Below, one piece after another: positions 6,456 through 8,447 of a stretch of 8,447 nucleotides of DNA (its first letter is position 1; each line of letters opens with the position of its first letter). A program made the translations under genes and the position numbers. Source of the stretch: Chloroflexota bacterium. GTDB lineage: Bacteria > Chloroflexota > Limnocylindria > Limnocylindrales > CSP1-4. The stretch spans positions 1 to 8,447 of the forward strand of contig JACCXQ010000289.1 of NCBI GenBank assembly GCA_013696945.1, given 5' to 3'. Under the pieces are notes generated by a model. That model saw only the letters and a program-made list of their open reading frames with translations. It made no database searches and had not been told where the DNA came from.

Positions 6456-6461
6456 TACCCT
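6456..6461 (+). promoter_or_regulatory. -10 box (TACCCT) of a likely leaderless or short-leader ettA promoter
   Basis: TACCCT fits TANNNT and ends eight bases before the ATG at 6470. No Shine-Dalgarno sequence precedes that ATG (TTGGGCACC). The spacing would put the transcript start at or one to two bases before the ATG. It lies in the 60-base gap after the MDR gene, so ettA may be read from here as well as from upstream. Confidence 0.4.
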
Positions 6462-6469
6462 TGGGCACC

Positions 6470-8146
6470 ATGCCCGCCGAGTTCATCTACACCGCCTACA
6501 AGCTCGCCCGGCACTACCCGCCGGATCGAACGGTGCTGGAGGACATCTCCATCTCGTTCTTTCCCGGGGCCAAGATCGGTGTCATCGGCCCTAACGGCTC
6601 GGGCAAGTCGAGCCTGCTCAGGATCATGGCCGGGCAGGACGACGGGCATACAGGAGAGGCGCGCCTGACGCCCGGCTTCACCGTCGGGTTCCTGAGCCAG
6701 GAACCCCAGTTGGATGCGAGCAAGGACGTGAAGGGAAACGTCCTGGACGGCGTCCGCGAGGCCCATGGCCTGATCGAGCAGTACAACGCCGTGATGGCCA
6801 AGTGGTCCGAACCGGACGCCGACTACGAAGCGATCGGAGTCGAGCAGTCGGCGCTGGAGGACCGGATCAAAGCGGCGGACGCCTGGAACCTCGAGCGCAA
6901 CGTCGGCATCGCGATGGACGCGCTACGGTGCCCGCCTGACGACGCCGACGTCGCGACCCTCTCCGGCGGCGAGAAGCGTCGCGTTGCGCTCTGCCGACTC
7001 CTGCTCCAGCACCCGGACCTGCTCCTGCTGGACGAGCCGACCAACCATCTCGACGCGGAGTCGGTCGACTGGCTGGAACGCTTCCTCGACGAGTACGCAG
7101 GCACGGTCGTCGCCATCACCCACGACCGCTACTTCCTGGACAACGTCGCTGAATGGATCCTGGAGCTCGACCGCGGCCGAGGGATCCCGTTCTCCGGGAA
7201 CTACTCGAGCTGGCTCGAGCAGAAGCTCGAGCGCATGTCGCGGGAAGCGAAGGCGGTCGATGCCCGCCAACGCACCCTAGCGCGCGAGCTGGAGTGGGTA
7301 CGCATGGGCGCGAAGGCCCGCCAGGCCAAGGGCAAGGCTCGCCTCGGTGCCTACGAGCGGTTACTGGCCGAAGCGCAGAACGACAAGGGGAGTCGGCGCC
7401 AGCTGGAGATCGCCATCCCACCCGGGCCGCGCCTTGGCGACACGGTCATCGAGGTCAGGGGCCTCCGCAAGGGGTATGGCGACCGGCTGCTCATCGAGGA
7501 CCTGACGTTCTCGCTGCCCCGCGCGGGGATCGTGGGGATCATCGGCCCGAACGGTGCCGGCAAGACCACGCTGTTCCGCATGCTCGTCGGCCAGGAGCAG
7601 CCCGACGGCGGAGGTATCGGGATCGGTGACACGGTACAGCTCAGCTATGTCGACCAGAGCCGCGACGACCTCCAGGCGGACCGGACCGTCTACCAGGAGA
7701 TCACGCAGGGCGCGGAGATCATCAAGGTCGGCCAGCGGGAGCTCCCCGCCCGCGCGTATGTCTCAAGCTTCAACTTCCGCGGTACGGACCAGCAGAAGCT
7801 CGTCGGTGCGCTCTCGGGAGGGGAGCGCAACCGCGTGCACCTGGCCAAGTTGCTCCAGTCCGGCGGCAATGTCCTGCTGCTGGACGAGCCCACGAACGAC
7901 CTCGACGTCGATACGCTGCGTGCGCTCGAAGCCGGACTCGAGAGCTTCCCGGGCTGTGTCGTCGTGATCAGCCACGACCGCTGGTTCCTCGACCGGATAG
8001 CGACGCACATCCTCGCCTTCGAAGGGGACAGCCAGGTCCGCTGGTTCGAGGGGAACCTGAGCGCCTACGAAGCCTTCCGCCGCAAGGAGCTGGGAACAGC
8101 CGCGGATCAGCCGCATCGCATCCGGTACAAGCGCCTGGCGGCCTGA
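6470..8146 (+). CDS. ettA: Energy-dependent translational throttle protein EttA (ABC-F ATPase)
   Basis: A complete 558-residue ABC-F protein, within a few residues of E. coli EttA, with two ATPase domains and no membrane segments. Domain 1 has Walker A G-P-N-G-S-G-K-S at 40-47, an arm insertion at about 95-140, signature L-S-G-G-E-K at 164-169, Walker B with catalytic Glu189 in L-L-L-D-E-P-T-N-H-L-D, and H-loop His218. The linker at about 245-325 is charged and contains W-V-R-M-G-A-K-A-R-Q-A-K-G-K-A-R. Domain 2 has Walker A with Lys365, signature L-S-G-G-E-R-N from 448 and catalytic Glu473 in L-L-L-D-E-P-T-N-D-L-D. In E. coli, EttA binds the ribosomal E site and gates entry into elongation according to the ATP/ADP ratio. 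The start chosen is ATG 6470, which matches the EttA N-terminus; a TTG at 6461 is in frame but unlikely. All catalytic residues are present. Confidence 0.96.
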   Translation: MPAEFIYTAYKLARHYPPDRTVLEDISISFFPGAKIGVIGPNGSGKSSLLRIMAGQDDGHTGEARLTPGFTVGFLSQEPQLDASKDVKGNVLDGVREAHGLIEQYNAVMAKWSEPDADYEAIGVEQSALEDRIKAADAWNLERNVGIAMDALRCPPDDADVATLSGGEKRRVALCRLLLQHPDLLLLDEPTNHLDAESVDWLERFLDEYAGTVVAITHDRYFLDNVAEWILELDRGRGIPFSGNYSSWLEQKLERMSREAKAVDARQRTLARELEWVRMGAKARQAKGKARLGAYERLLAEAQNDKGSRRQLEIAIPPGPRLGDTVIEVRGLRKGYGDRLLIEDLTFSLPRAGIVGIIGPNGAGKTTLFRMLVGQEQPDGGGIGIGDTVQLSYVDQSRDDLQADRTVYQEITQGAEIIKVGQRELPARAYVSSFNFRGTDQQKLVGALSGGERNRVHLAKLLQSGGNVLLLDEPTNDLDVDTLRALEAGLESFPGCVVVISHDRWFLDRIATHILAFEGDSQVRWFEGNLSAYEAFRRKELGTAADQPHRIRYKRLAA

Positions 8147-8210
8147 GAGGCGCCCGATGAGTCCCCCGGCCCGCTGGGTCTGAAGGGCGTACGCACCACG
8201 AGGGCAGCGC

Positions 8211-8216
8211 AAGGAG
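8211..8216 (+). promoter_or_regulatory. Shine-Dalgarno AAGGAG before the hydrolase fragment
   Basis: AAGGAG lies seven bases before the GTG at 8224. It suggests that the short reading frame can be translated although it lacks most of its parent domain. Confidence 0.5.
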
Positions 8217-8223
8217 CAGCACC

Positions 8224-8409
8224 GTGACCACCGACTTCAAGCTGCTCGACGGCGGCTTGCGCGATGGTGGCTGGATGGGCGAGAACCGGCCGAATGGTGG
8301 ACACGCTCTCGCGATCCTGCCGGGGCTGACCCACTACGACATCTTCGCCTCGCCGCTCTTCGCGGCGGTCACCCTCGACTTCCTCGACCGGCAGCAGAAC
8401 GAGGGCTGA
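8224..8409 (+). CDS. C-terminal fragment of an alpha/beta hydrolase (61 residues), probably a gene remnant
   Basis: The 61 codons resemble the end of an alpha/beta hydrolase: L-L-D-G-G-L-R-D-G-G-W at residues 7-17, L-A-I-L-P-G-L-T-H-Y-D-I-F-A-S-P at 29-44, and T-L-D-F-L-D-R-Q. His37 in G-L-T-H-Y would be the catalytic histidine of the family. The lid, the nucleophile elbow (G-x-S-x-G) and the whole N-terminal fold are missing; such enzymes normally exceed 200 residues. None of the missing part is seen in any frame of the 77 bases after ettA. The frame nonetheless has a GTG start and an AAGGAG at suitable spacing. It could be a decayed remnant after deletion, or a short expressed peptide. Activity alone is very unlikely. 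Confidence 0.65.
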   Translation: MTTDFKLLDGGLRDGGWMGENRPNGGHALAILPGLTHYDIFASPLFAAVTLDFLDRQQNEG

Positions 8410-8447
8410 GTCCGGGCGACCGGTCAGCCGGCGGTGATGAGGACCGT

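Noticed and set aside
8424..8447. Possible end of a minus-strand gene at the window edge (T-V-L-I-T-A-G then TGA).
   Set aside because: Only seven codons are visible, too few to separate from chance.
1..8447. CRISPR arrays, tRNA/rRNA genes, insertion sequences, attachment sites, direct repeats.
   Set aside because: Looked for by eye on both strands; no regularly spaced repeats, cloverleaf segments, transposase motifs or terminal inverted repeats were found.

Overview
The window is 8.4 kb of GC-rich DNA with densely packed genes and short gaps (the longest is about 236 bases). The mix includes a vapBC toxin-antitoxin pair, VOC-family enzymes, a DinB-fold protein, an MDR reductase and the translation factor EttA. 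Start codons are often GTG. Several genes lack a Shine-Dalgarno sequence but have a TANNNT -10 box directly before the start codon. This suggests a free-living bacterium of the Chloroflexota or Actinomycetota type, probably environmental. That placement is inference from style and content only, because there is no rRNA or other marker here.

Layout, left to right. At 1-552 (+) is the C-terminal part of a secreted-type S1 (trypsin-fold) serine protease, cut by the window edge just before its catalytic His. At 553-788 is a gap between convergent genes with nothing convincing in it. From 2328 down to 789 (-) runs a tightly overlapping four-gene unit: vapB, vapC, a DUF1810 gene and an NTF2-like gene. 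The NTF2-like gene appears to be broken by a one-base frameshift in a run of four C's (1193-1196). At 2408-2905 (-) is a PhnB-like VOC protein, followed upstream by a PLP-dependent aminotransferase at 2978-4159 (-). At 4366-4737 (-) is a small glyoxalase/bleomycin-resistance-fold protein, divergent from a DinB-like protein at 4855-5409 (+). The DinB gene is followed after 19 bases by an MDR quinone-reductase-like oxidoreductase at 5429-6409 (+). At 6470-8146 (+) is ettA, a complete ABC-F ATPase. At 8224-8409 (+) is a 61-codon piece that looks like the C-terminus of an alpha/beta hydrolase with its own ribosome binding site.

How the genes work together: the only clear functional partnership is VapB/VapC (antitoxin/toxin), whose transcription probably also carries the DUF1810 and NTF2-like genes. 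VapB autoregulation is suggested by a palindrome touching the -10 box of a likely leaderless promoter. The remaining enzymes are generalist families whose substrates cannot be read from sequence. EttA would act on ribosomes independently of them.

No CRISPR array, insertion sequence, tRNA, rRNA or phage gene is visible. The points most worth following up are the frameshift in the NTF2-like gene, the extended vapBC operon with its operator/leaderless promoter, and the hydrolase fragment. I do not see a clearly new multi-gene system.
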